DNA of 64,000 bases from Polytrichum commune. Its lineage: Eukaryota; Streptophyta; Polytrichopsida; Polytrichales; Polytrichaceae. The stretch is taken from contig OX485809.1 in the NCBI GenBank assembly GCA_950295325.1, positions 7,564,001-7,628,000 of the forward strand. The letters are read 5' to 3'. Position 1 is the first letter of the stretch; the number at the start of each line of letters is the position of its first letter. The position numbers and the translations under genes were made by a program. Below the pieces are notes generated by a model, which saw only the letters and a program-made list of their open reading frames with translations, was not told where the DNA came from and did no database searches. This document shows, in pieces, positions 11,821 to 23,466 of the stretch.

Positions 11821-12830
11821 ACGTTAACAAGAAACCAAGTGGTGTTCGAAAATATTTTAAACAATATCCCATAAACTCCGAAAGTAATACACATACAATG
11901 AATTCCATGCGGAATGAGTGCATAAAATGAAAAACCAACGGAAGAAAAAACGGTATATTAGATAGTACACAGACATACACATGAAGTTATTACATCAAAT
12001 CCGAATCACTATGATCACCTGATGATGAAGACATTCTAGAATCACTAATATTTGAATCAGAGGAGGCATGACCATCAGATTCTAAAGCTTCTATATCCAA
12101 AACTCTAAAACTCTTCCCGGACGATATTTAGATGTAGAAGTCTGATAAAAACCTCCAGCTAGTTGATTAGCAATATCATTTGCATATGTAAGAAGTTGCC
12201 AAGACTTTGGAGGGCTGGGATTGAATTTAGGGTCACAAAAAAAAGGCCGGTGAATAGGATAGCTCAATTTATCGCATCTGCAAATGCCAATGGTACCATG
12301 TTCATAACTCAACTTTAGAAGAAATCACAACAAAAAACATAACACTAGTAAGAGAATTTTTATGGACCATACTCACTTAGTAAAGCGAGATCTTTTCACA
12401 ATCCTCTCAACGGGGATATCTTCACCCTCATGATCCTCTAAAGTAGTGACACGGTCTTCAATAGTGACTGCAGAGGCTGCTCTAGAGATAAATCAATGGA
12501 GCAAGTAAGGCCTCAAAAATATCAACATCAGCCTCTAATGCCGCAATGTGACGGTGCACATTGCGGCATGCATGAATGGAAGATCCTACAAATAAAGAAG
12601 TTGGAAAAACTTAGTGCAAAAACCACAATAAATTTTCAGAGCAAAAAAATATTAACCATTAACCAACTAAAATGGAAGATTACAAAGACATACCGGTTGA
12701 TGCCGTGCAATCTAGAATAATATCCCATGGGGAGCTACATGCTTCAATTAGCATTTGCATTAGAAACACGGACTTTTCACGAGGCCCTCGCCATGGTGTG
12801 GATCCATTAGTTAGCTAGTCCTCACGAGAG

Positions 12831-12835
12831 ACCAA
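12831..12835. other. Target-site duplication ACCAA (left)
   Basis: ACCAA here matches ACCAA at 15675-15679 directly outside the solo LTR ends. Confidence 0.95.
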
Positions 12836-15674
12836 TGTGAACCCTTTGAGTGGTCCACCACTCTGCGGGATCACTTTTAGTTAGAATGTTAGCATTAAAA
12901 GTTAGAATTGATAGGGAATTTAGGGAAAATTAGTTCATTTAGCATTTAGCCTAGAAGAAGGAAGGTCAAAATGAAACTAAGTAGTGCTAGAAGATAGCAA
13001 AGTAGAAAAAATGTGCTAGCTAGTAAAAACAACTAGCTAAGCAAATATTAGTAGATGCTAGTTATTAAGCAAATGTTAGTAGATGCTAGCTAAGCAAGTG
13101 TTAGTTTATTAGTTAGTGTGAGGCACACAAGACTATTGGAGGTGTTTTACGTAAGAAGATAAAATCGGCGTGAAGAATTTTGAAGACAAAAAAGAAAGAG
13201 AGCAAGGGGGATACTTGCCCACTTGCCCCCTTGCCAACTCGATGGCGGAAAAATTAGAAAGATTTCTAAAGGTTTTTTGTCGGAGCCACCTCGGCGAGAG
13301 GGTGGCAACCTCAACCGGGAAAACCCCCGAGCCAAAATTTCGGGAAAGGGTTTGAAAAATGGATCCGGTGGAGGAGGGGTCCAACCCTTTTGTGAGAGGG
13401 TTTAAAAACCCCTCCTTCCACCTTGTAGCTCTCTCTTTTTCTCTAGTTTTTGGGCGAAGCCCTGCTTCAATGTAGTTAGGAAAAAATCCTTTAGCATGTA
13501 TTCTCAATGGTCTAAAAGAAAGGCTTGAGAACCTCCTCTACTCTCTCTCTCCTAGTTAGGTTGTGTGTTTATTAACACACCAACAAAATTATTCCTTCTT
13601 TTGTAGAGGTAGGTTGGATGGTAGAATTTTGAGTAGAGGCATTATAGACCTCATCTGCCAATGCCCTGAAGGCTTAGTTCAAAAGCTAGAACAAGATACT
13701 TATCATTTTTCTCTTAGAGAGATTTCATATAGCTATCCATAGCCGTTTCCCATTTGTGATTTGGTTGAGATGACAATTAGTTATGGATTTTCAAAGATGG
13801 AGTAGAAAAACTGGGTGGTCTTGTGGGTAGCGGCTGCTGGATCAGACCTGCGAGCCCAATAGGAATTTTAATTCCAAGAAATTATATTTTTCCCAAGTAG
13901 AACGTTTGTGTAGCTTTCCAAAATGGCTTAGAACATTTGATTTGAGCATGATTTGAATTAGATATGAATTGTGCAAGATGGGACACATAGTTTGAGAACT
14001 TTTGGTTGACTGCTGCATTACAGAGGACCTGCTGGGTTCACTTCGGCTTACCTTTCTAATCACATATTTTTATCAAATACATCTTTTTAATATCTCTCCA
14101 GGGTCATATAGAACGTTTAATTTGACTAAGATTTGAATTAGATATGAATTGTTGAAGGCGAGATACATAGTTTAAGCCTTCTTGATTGACTGCTGTGTTA
14201 CAAGGAGTCCGCTGAATTTCTATTAGCTTAACCTGCTGATGTCATAATTTTTCTAGTTAGAGCTTGTTCATAGCTTTCCAATGGTATAAGGAAAGCCTAG
14301 ATCCAAGTAGTAAGGAATGTGCTATGAATTTTTGAAGTTAGAAGGTAGATAGGTGGGTTGGAAGGGTCGGTTGAATCGACCTCACACTTCCAACCCTCAT
14401 AACTTTTGCATTTCTTATCCGATTAGAGTGATTTTTAGATCATTGGAAAGATAATTTGGTGCACTAAGTATAAATATTATGCTTAGGATTAAATTACAGG
14501 GAAGAATAACACTTTATATTTTAATTGTTAACTAAGGTACGCTTACTACCAAACTAGTTACAAAGAAGGAGGCAAGGTCGACGCTCGGAAAGTGGAGCAA
14601 GGAAGGAGGTAGCGGCTCGGCCTACATCAAGCCCAAATCAACCGAGGAAAATTGAGGTAAATTAACTAACCTTAAGCCTTCCATTTAGGATTGGAGGGAG
14701 CACGGCTAAGGTACGCATCTCTAAACCCACTCACCTATCTCGTAAGGTCAAGTGGCTTGACCACTTGACCGCCAAGGGAGTACCCAATTCCATTGTTTTC
14801 GGGGCCCTTGGTATGTTTTGTGGTAGTAGCTTCATTTATTAGCAAATTTCGTGTGTGGTAAGTCGGATTAATCACCGACACGACCACTCTGAATGTTGTT
14901 GGTGGAAAGGTGGGGTTAATGACCCGCGAATCCACTATTATGTTGTTGGCCCCATAGATTGGGAGTAATGGCCCCAATTTATGAAGATTGCGCAACAGGT
15001 TGAACCTACAGGTCGCCCGTCACCCTGGTCCCATTGAGTTGCATTTCGTGGTCTATCCAGTGTAAACACATTTAACAATCAAAACATACAAAATAAATCG
15101 TAAACCCTTGTAGGCAAGAGACCCGAGGTAAGGGGTGATGCCTAATATGTTAATGTAGTAAGTTAGGACGTGCAAACAAAAGTAAATAATTAAGAAGGAA
15201 TTTGTGTGAAGGGTGGGACTTAGGCCAAGTTCCCCCGCTTAGAAAACTAAATAGAACTAAATAAAGAAATAGGAAGAATTGAATGGTCCATCAAATTGTC
15301 GTTATTCCGTTCGTTGAGTTAGGGTGGTATGAGTCACACCCGGTTGGGTGTATCAGAACCATCCCAATTCACAAATTAGGATTGCCTTGGTTTCAAGGCT
15401 GGTGCGTCTGCGCGTAGAATAGGTTATAGGTTAAGGTTAGAACTAGATATGAAATTGGTTAGTGGAGTTTAAAGCCACACTAGTAAAAAACTAAGGCCTA
15501 ACCTCCGGAGGTACTACAACGCATATTTAATCTCCCTTAAAAATCTAACTACTCACGTTATACATCTATCATCCGGGTTCGGCTTGGGCGCCTGCAAATG
15601 CAGGCCACCTTCACCGAAGGGCTTGTGTGATACTTTTAGGCTCCCTCGAAAGGGGGTGGCCCAAAAGTACCACA
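12836..15674 (+). mobile_element. Solo LTR, 2839 bp, long-LTR Gypsy family
   Basis: The sequence starts TGTGAACCC and ends AGTACCACA (TG...CA). A 5-bp duplication ACCAA flanks it at 12831-12835 and 15675-15679. It is the near-identical reverse complement of the 5' LTR at 27511-30349 and has exactly the same length. Reading across I noticed one clear difference, near 15111. The flanking duplication proves an independent insertion, followed by loss of the internal region. It interrupts the methyltransferase-like pseudogene. The short ORFs inside it recur in both LTR copies and are not genes. Confidence 0.96.
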
Positions 15675-16555
15675 ACCAAGTTCTGGAGAATATCATCCCG
15701 TGCAACATCCACCCCATAAGGATCCAATTCAGGGACATGGCGAAATGAAAACTTCGATGCAGGTGACCCCGGCACGCTCCTGACCGCCAATGAAATAACG
15801 AACCTCATGGTCTACAATGTACCCGACATAAAAATCAATATTACTTTACAAAGTAAACAACACAACTAACTTAAGGATGAAATTGAAACTGAATGCGGTG
15901 ATGAGAAAGAAGGTTGAAGCTTTATCTTACAGTTGATGCTGGATTTATTGGGGATGTAAGATGAAGGCGGTTCATTTCCCACCACTCTTTCCGAATTGCA
16001 AAACCATACGATTTGCAATATCCAAGAATATTGGACTTCGTACTCATGCGAAAAGGGTGAAACAAAATAATTGCCCCATCGTCGTGCAAATGTTCGTCGG
16101 CAAAGTCAATTAGTGGTTGTAACGACTCTTTCGATTCTTGATTCCAAGCGGGAATGGATGATGGTGGATTTGATATGCCAGGAACAGGAAGACTTTCCGG
16201 TATATCTGCAAGAATCAAGTCCAAACAGGGATGGTCTTCCGGAGAACCCTTGTAGTGCCGGGTTTTGTCTTTTGAGTGATGCACAATCAAAGGAGATTGT
16301 CACAATTTATACATGACAAATGACTTCAATAAAACTAGGTTAAGGGTGAATAGAACAAGCATTCAACTAGTTCCATTCAACGAGGAGTTTAAATCATTTT
16401 GAAGTTTACCTACCTCTACAACAACCACAAGACATGAATCTCCCTGATGATGTGTGACTTCATAAAAAATTTGTAAGCAGTGACTGTCGGACAATAACAA
16501 ATTTGAGGACCCTTATCAACAGGATTAAAAGAATCCTCGCTTTATACATTGCCTA

Positions 16556-16704
16556 GTACTAGAAACACACTCAAATGAAAAAAAAACCCCAACCCCACCA
16601 ACTAATCTACCACCAGTTCCCCCTCCAAATAAGACTTACAAAACATTCAACTCATATACATGAGCATCCTCACCCCATCCCATATGGTCTCTCGGTACCG
16701 AGAC
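16556..16704 (+). repeat. Single 138-bp satellite monomer, left of insertion
   Basis: One diverged monomer ends in GTCTCTCGGTACCGAGAC. It is the left piece of the array that resumes at 18380; the chromovirus insertion at 16705 begins at the outer edge of the right palindrome arm. Confidence 0.9.
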
Positions 16705-18379
16705 TGTCGCGCACCTCTCCATGAGGAGTGCCCGAAACACCATGGGCACAAGGGGGACCCCGGAGTGACACCCGGGACTTGTGGCGCCATTGGTGAGAGG
16801 GCCCAAGTGATCCTAGTGTGGGTGAGGGCCCCGGGCGTTGGGAACGCCTCCCACCCACGGACACTAGGAGGCACAAGGGTAAGGCCATGAGCTATGCGTA
16901 GCTCATGGCGTGGTGATTCTAGAATGCTCAAGAACACCTCAATCGGAGGTGTGAGCTAGGAGTTATGGCCATTTGAGTGGGGCGCTGTCCCGGGACAGCG
17001 CCCTGGTACAGCAGTGCCTGGGAGTGATCCCCGGGACTGCCAAGGTTCAAACAGGCATAACTTCCTCACCACTTGCCCGAATGGGGCTAGTGAGGAGTCC
17101 ATCGGCATCTACGTGAAGCGTAGATGAGGATGGAGTGGTTAGTTGTTATGATCAGACATCATACAAGGAAGTTATGATGGTCTGAAGCTGTGGGGGCTTC
17201 TAGGCCCAGCGGCTAAGGGAAAATGTCCACTTGGCCCCAACTCTTGGTAGAGAGACAAGAGGTTGGTTGACGGTGGGGTAGGGGCCCCGCATAGAGTCCT
17301 AAGGCTTATATGGGTGAGGTGGTGTGGCCTCACCCACCCGAGGCCGAACGGCACGGCCTCCATGGGCTTTGGCCCATTGTGAGGCCATAGTTGCCTAGTA
17401 TGGTTCGGGTTGTTGTAGTGTTGCTCCGGCAACACGATGATCAACATAGGATTGGACTTCCATGGATGGAAGTCCACATCAAAGAAATGGGTTAGCGATT
17501 AAGGGGTGAGTCCCGAAAGCAAAGTAGGAGGGTTGGTTCCCCTTCTATGAACTATGTGGTCCGGGGTAAGAGGAGCTAACCATTAGCATGGCGGTATGCG
17601 AAGGGTTAGCGCTCGTAACCTTTGCTAGAAACGAAAATTGGCAAGATTATTAAGGGACCTAGGAAGGGTTGCGACACTTGGTATCAGAGCAGGGTTCCAA
17701 TATTTTGAGCTAGCACTTTGAGGGAGACATGGCTATCAAACCTGAGGGTTATTATGGTGAGCCCGGGTTTTCCAAAAGGTTGTAAGGCTCAAATTGGAAC
17801 AAAGATCGTGTGTAAATGGAATTTGGCCATACCATTAGTTCTAATGACAATGGTGGGCATGATGGTGGATTTAGTAAGGAAAATGGTGGAGTCCTTTGAA
17901 AGGGCTCCCGCACACCTCAAAAAAACATTTGGGGCCTAGAATACCGAATGCACCCAAAACCTTGGAGGGCATTAATGTTGGATTGAAATTCCAATTCGAA
18001 ATGCTTGGAAGGTATTGATGTTGGAATGAATTTGGTGCTAATGAGGCACCCGGGGCCTCTTAAGGCCTATGTGCGCTATTCAAACGCACAAATGAAGGAT
18101 ACACCTAAAATGGACGAGCTTTCTAAGAAATGCATCCTTTTAGGTGGGGTTTTAAAAGCAGGTGGTGGATGCCTTGTTTAAGTCCCTAAGGCCTCTTGAG
18201 GACATGGTGGGGACCATCAAGTTTGCAAGAGCATTGAAGCCGATGGTCCCAAAGAGAAGTTTGGCGGCGCATCACCACAAGTGGCTTTAGCCAAAGTAGG
18301 TCCCAAAGAAATGAGTGCAAATTGTTTGGTCCATTTTACTTAGGCAAGATTATTAAGGGACCTAGCAAGGGTTGCGACA
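16705..18379 (+). mobile_element. Truncated chromovirus inserted in the satellite
   Basis: A complete 972-bp 5' LTR (16705-17676, TGTCGCGCACC...GGTTGCGACA) is followed after CT by a primer-binding site TGGTATCAGAGC... at 17679-17699, complementary to plant initiator tRNA-Met. About 640 bp of decayed gag follows; for example RHPGPLKAYVRYSNAQMKD is readable near 18035-18090, with stops and frame changes before it. At about 18343 the gag breaks off and joins directly to the last 37 bp of the 3' LTR (GGCAAGATTATT...GCGACA). Satellite resumes at 18380 with ACCCTCAAATGAG after CAC. A perfect target duplication is not evident, so bases at the right junction were probably lost. Confidence 0.9.
17679..17699 (+). 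promoter_or_regulatory. Primer-binding site, initiator tRNA-Met type
   Basis: TGGTATCAGAGC and the following nine bases are complementary to the 3' end of plant initiator tRNA-Met. The site lies two bases downstream of the 5' LTR. Confidence 0.95.
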
Positions 18380-21300
18380 CACACCCTCAAATGAGAAAAA
18401 AAAAACCCCAACCCACCCACTAATGTACCACCAATTCCCCTTTAAAATGATACTTAGCAAAAATCAACTCATGTACATGAGCATCCTCACCCCCTCTCCT
18501 ATGGTGTCTCGGTATCGAGACACCCTCAAATGAGAAAAAAAAAACCCCAACCCACCCACTAATGCACCACCAATTCCTCTTCCAAATGAGACTTAGCAAA
18601 AATCAAGCCATTATACATGAGCATCCTCACCCCCTCTCCTATGGTGTCTCGGTACCAAGACACCCTCAAATGAGAAAAAAACAAACCCCAACCCACCCAC
18701 TAATCTACCACCAATTCCCCCTAAAAATGAGACTTAGCAAAAATCAACCCATATACATGAGCATCCTCACCCCCTCTCAAATGGTGTCTCGGTACCGAGA
18801 CACCCTCAAATGACAAAAAAAACCCCAACCCACCCACTAATGTACCATCAATTCCCCCTCAAAATAAGACTTAGCAAAAACCATCCCATATACATAAGCA
18901 TCCTCACCCCCTCTCAAATGGTGTCTCGGTACCGAGACACCCTCAAATGAGAAAAAAAAACCCCAACCCACCCACTAATGTACCATCAAATCCCCCTCAA
19001 AATGAGCCTTAGCAAAAACCATCCCATATACATGAGCATCCTCACCCCCTCTCAAATGGTGTCTCGGTACCGAGACACCCTCAAATGAGAAAAAAAAACC
19101 CCAACCCACCCACTAATGTACCATCAATTCCCCCTCAAAATGAGACTTAGCAAAATCCAACCCATCTACATGAGCATCCTCACCCCCTCTCCTATGCTGT
19201 GTCGGTACCGAGACACCCTCAAATGAGAAAAAAAAAACCCCAACCCACCCACTAATGTACCATCAAATCCCCCTCAAAATGAGACTTAGCAAACACCATC
19301 CCATATACATGAGCAACCTCACCCCCTCTCAAATGGTGTCTCGGTATCAAGACACCCTCAAATGAGAAAAAACAACCCCAACCCACCCACTAATGTACCA
19401 TCAATTCCCCCTCAAAATGAGACTTAGCAAAAACCATCCCATATACATGAGCATCCTCACCCCCTCTCAAATGGTGTCTCGGTACCAAGACAACCTCAAA
19501 TGAGAAAAAAAAACCCCAACCCACCCACTAATGTACCATCAATTCCCCCTCAAAATAAGACTTAGCAAAAACCATCCCATATACATGAGCATCCTCACCC
19601 CCTCTCAAATGGTGTCTCGGTACCAAGACAACCTCAAATGAGAAAAAAAAACCCCAACCCACCCACTAATGTACCATCAATTCCCCCTCAAAATAAGACT
19701 TAGCAAAAACCATCCCATATACATGAGCATCCTCACCCCCTCTCAAATGGTGTCTCGGTACCGAGACACCCTCAAATGAGAAAAAAAAACCCCAACCCAC
19801 CCACTAATGTACCATCAATTCCCCCTCAAAATGAGACTTAGCAAAAACCATCCCATATACATGAGCATGCTCACCCCCTCTCAAATGATGTCTTGGTACC
19901 GAGACACCCTCAAATGAGAAAAAAAAACCCCACCCCACCCACTAATGTACCATCAATTCCCCCTCAAAATGAGACTTAGCAAAATCCAACCCATCTACAT
20001 GAGCATCCTCACCCCCTCTCCTATGCTGTCTCGGTACCGAGACACCCTCAAATGAGAAAAAAAAAACCCCAACCCACCCACTAATGTACCATCAAATCCC
20101 CCTCAAAATGAGACTTAGCAAACACCATCCCATATACATGAGCATCCTCACCCCCTCTCGAATGGTGTCTCGGTATCAAGACACCCTCAAATGAGAAAAA
20201 AAAACCCCAACCCACCCACTAATGTACCATCAATTCCCCCTCAAAATGAGACTTAGCAAAAACCATCCCATATACATGAGCATGCTCACCCCCTCTCAAA
20301 TGGTGTCTCGGTACCGAGACAACCTCAAATGAGAAAAAAAAACCCCAACCCACCCACTAATGTACCATCAATTCCCCCTCAAAATGAGACTTAGCAAAAA
20401 TCAACCCATCTACATGAGCATGCTCACCCCCTCTCCTATGGTGTCTCGGTACCGAGACACCCTCAAACGAGAAAAAAAAAACCCCAACCCACCCACTAAT
20501 GTACCATCAAATCCCCCTCAAAATGAGACTTAGCAAAAACCAACCCATATACATGAGCATCCTCACCCCCTCTCACTTGGTGTCTCGGTACCAAGACACC
20601 CTAAAATGAGAAAAAAAAAACCCCAACCCACCCACTAATATACCATCAATTCCCCCTCAAAATGAGACTTAGCAAAAACCATCCCATATACATGAGCATC
20701 CTCACCCCCTCTCAAATGGTGTCTCGGTACCGAGACACCCTCAAATGAGAAAAAAAAACCCCAACCGATCCACTAATGTACCATCAATTCCCCCTCAAAA
20801 TGAGACTTAACAAAAATCAACCCATCTACATGAGCATCCTCACCCCCTCTCCTATGGTGTCTCGGTACCGAGACACCCTCAAATGAGAAAAAAAAAAACC
20901 CAACCCACCCACTAATCTACCACCAATTCCCCCTCAAAATGAGACTTAGCAAAAATCAACCCATCTACATGAGCATCCTCACCCCCTCTCCTATGGTGTC
21001 TCAGTACCGAGACACCCTCAAATGGGAAAAAAAAACCCCAACCCACCCACTAATCTACCACCTATTCCCCCTCAAAATGAGACTTAGCAAAAACCAACCC
21101 ATATACATGAGCATCCTCACCCCCTCTCCTATGGTGTCTCGGTACCGAGACACCCTCAAATGAGAAAAAAAAAACCCCAACCCACCCACTAATCTACCAC
21201 CAATTCCCCCTCAAAATGAGACTTAGCAAAAACCAACCCATATGAATGAGCATCCTCACCCCCTCTCAAATGGTGTCTCAGTACCGATACACCCTCAAAT

Positions 21301-22361
21301 GAGAAAAAAAAACCCCAACCCACCCACTAATGTACCATCAAATCCCCCTCAAAATGAGACTTAGCAAACACCATCCCATATACATGAGCATCCTCACCCC
21401 CTCTCAAATGGTGTCTCAGTACCGAGACACCCTCAAATGAGAAAAAAAAACCCCAACCCACCCACTAATGTACCATCAATTCCCCCTCAAAATGAGACTT
21501 AGCAAAAACCATCCCATATACATGACCATCCTCACCCCCTCTCAAATGGTGTCTCGGTACCGAGACACCCTCAAATGAGAAAAAAAAACCCCAACCCACC
21601 CACTAATGTACCATCAATTCCCCCTCAAAATGAGACTTAGCAAAAATCAACCCATATACATGAGCATCCTCACCCCCTCTCAAATGGTGTCTCGGTACCG
21701 AGACACCCTCAAATGAGAAAAAAAAACCCCAACCCACCCACTAATGTACCATCAATTCCCCCTCAAAATGAGACTTAGCAAAATCCAACCCATCTACATG
21801 AGCATCCTCACCCCCTCTCCTATGGTGTCTCGGTACCGAGACACCCTCAAATGAGAAAAAAAAAACCCCAACCCACCCACTAATCTACCACCAATTCCCC
21901 CTCAAAATGAGACTTAGCAAAAACCAACCCATATACATGAGCATCCTCACCCCCTCTCAAATGGTGTCTCCGTACCGATACACCCTCAAATGAGAAAAAA
22001 AAACCCCAACCCACCCACTAATGTACCATCAATTCCCCTTCAAAATGAGACTTAGCAAAATCCAACCCATCTACATGAGCATCCTCACCCCCTCTCCTAT
22101 GGTGTCTCGGTACCGAGACACCCTCAAATGAGAAAAAAAAAAACCCAACCCACCCACTAATCTACCAGCAATTCCCCCTCAAAATGAGACTTAGCAAAAA
22201 CCAACCCATATACATGAGCATCCTCACCCCCTCTCAAATGGTGTCTCGGTATCAAGACACCCTCAAATGAGAAAAAAAAACCCCAACCCACCCACTAATG
22301 TACCATCAATTCCCCCTCAAAATGAGACTTAGCAAAAACCATCCCATATACATGACCATCC
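18380..22361 (+). repeat. 138-bp KpnI-palindrome satellite, second array
   Basis: About 28 monomers, same orientation as the 3028-10665 array, have the arm GGTGTCTCGG around TA. Monomers here mostly carry CAAAAACCATCCC or CAAAAACCAACCC where the first array has CAAAAATCAACCC, so the arrays are distinct subfamilies. The right end fuses to a truncated LTR within CTCACCCTCT, where monomer (CTCACCCCCTCT) and LTR (AACCCTCTCAC) resemble each other. Confidence 0.97.
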
Positions 22362-22929
22362 TCACCCTCTTACAAAAGGGTTGGACCCCTCCTCCACCGG
22401 ATCCATTTTTCAAACCCTTTCCCGAAATTTTGGCTCGGGGGTTTTCCCGGTTGAGGTTGCCACCCTCTCGCCGAGGTGGCTCCGACAAAAAACCTTTAGA
22501 AATCTATCTAATTTTTCCGCCATCGAGTTGGCAAGGGGGCAAGTGGGCAAGTATCCCCCTTGCTCTCTTTCTTTTTTGTCTTTAAAATTCTTCACGCCGA
22601 TTTTATCTTCTTACGTAAAACACCTCCAATAGTCTTGTGTGCCTCATACTAACTAATAAACTAACACTTGCTTAGCTAGCATCTACTAACATTTGCTTAA
22701 TAACTAGCATCTACTAATATTTGCTTAGCTAGTTGTTTTTACTAGCTAGCACATTTTTTCTACTTTGCTATCTTCTAACACTACTTAGTTTCATTTTGAC
22801 CTTCCTTCTTCTAGGCTAAATGCTAAATGAACTAATTTTCCCTAAATTCCCTATCAATTCTAACTTTTAATGCTAACATTCTAACTAAAAGTGATCCCGC
22901 AGAGTGGTGGACCACTCAAAGGGTTCACA
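22362..22929 (-). mobile_element. Truncated 3' LTR of the Gypsy element
   Basis: Positions 22371-22929 align without gaps to 29791-30349, with about five substitutions in 559 bp (near 22371, 22506, 22582, 22648 and 22777). The remaining 2.28 kb is missing and replaced by satellite. The ORFs here are the same shadows seen in the full LTRs. Confidence 0.93.
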
Positions 22930-23466
22930 TATGTCGGCCATCAGGGGAGCTGCTCGTTCGAGCGCTACGAACACCAGCTCTTGCTCGCACGCCAATCCTG
23001 GGTACACGGTCACCTGCATGCACACCACCACTTACACATATATTTTTGTTTTTTTTTTTTTTATTTCTTATTATTACTTGCACTTTTATCCGTTTAAAGA
23101 TGTGAAGAGGAGAGAGAAAAGAAGAAGATAGTACTATACTAAAGCCAAAAAACACTTCAAAGCCGCCACACTCCCCCACCGGACTGGGTTTGTGTCTATC
23201 TAGGACACCCCCTCCGCCTTGCGGGAGCAACTTGGAGCTATAGAAGAAAAAACTTTCAACCCGCTTCCTTCCTCTTCGGAGAGAGTTCGGACTACAAGAG
23301 CAATTCCCAGGCGCTGAAGAAAGAAGGTCCCCCTACTGGTTTCCTTCAAACAATGACCACGGAGGGCCGACCTCTAACCTAGCACCTATTGCAGGAATTT
23401 GAAACCCTCCGCCTTTGCTTTGGGTCTAAAGGTATCACATCGCATTTAATCCGCTAGTTGCACCTG
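22930..23466 (-). other. Non-coding 3' internal region of the Gypsy element
   Basis: This lies between the ORF stop and the truncated 3' LTR. It contains a long T-rich run (about 23041-23075) and no supported ORF. No purine-rich tract is found at the LTR boundary. Confidence 0.5.

Larger units (their letters stand above)
11990..16540 (-). pseudogene. Amino-methyltransferase-like gene, broken and LTR-interrupted
   Basis: Minus-strand exons encode a class-beta DNA amino-methyltransferase-like protein. The order is: TVTAYK..FYEVTHHQGD (16540-16414, one frameshift); LDLILADIPES, resembling catalytic motif IV (DPPY class), then HPFRMSTKSN and SYGFAIRKEWWEMNRLHLT (about 16290-15931); MRFVISLAVRSVPGSPASKF...GVDVARDDILQNLV (15811-15675); WRGPREKSVFLMQMLIEACSSPWDIILDCTASTG, whose end resembles SAM-binding motif I (12835-12694); HRHIAALEADVDIFEALLAPL (12585-12377); and a Ser/Asp-rich tail ending near 11990. 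Introns follow GT-AG. Motif IV before motif I is the beta-class order. A solo LTR splits the LQNLV codons. A TAG stop 15 bp downstream of the target site and frameshifts near 16450, 12480 and 12110 mark it as a pseudogene. The N-terminus is missing where satellite begins. Activity and base specificity cannot be inferred. Confidence 0.75.

Noticed and set aside
3028-22361. Telomere-like repeat (AAACCCAAACCCACCC in monomers)
   Set aside because: It occurs once per 138-bp unit and does not form tandem TTTAGGG-type runs.
18562-22585. Short ORFs in the second satellite array and truncated LTR
   Set aside because: They are shadows of the repeat and of LTR sequence present in three copies.
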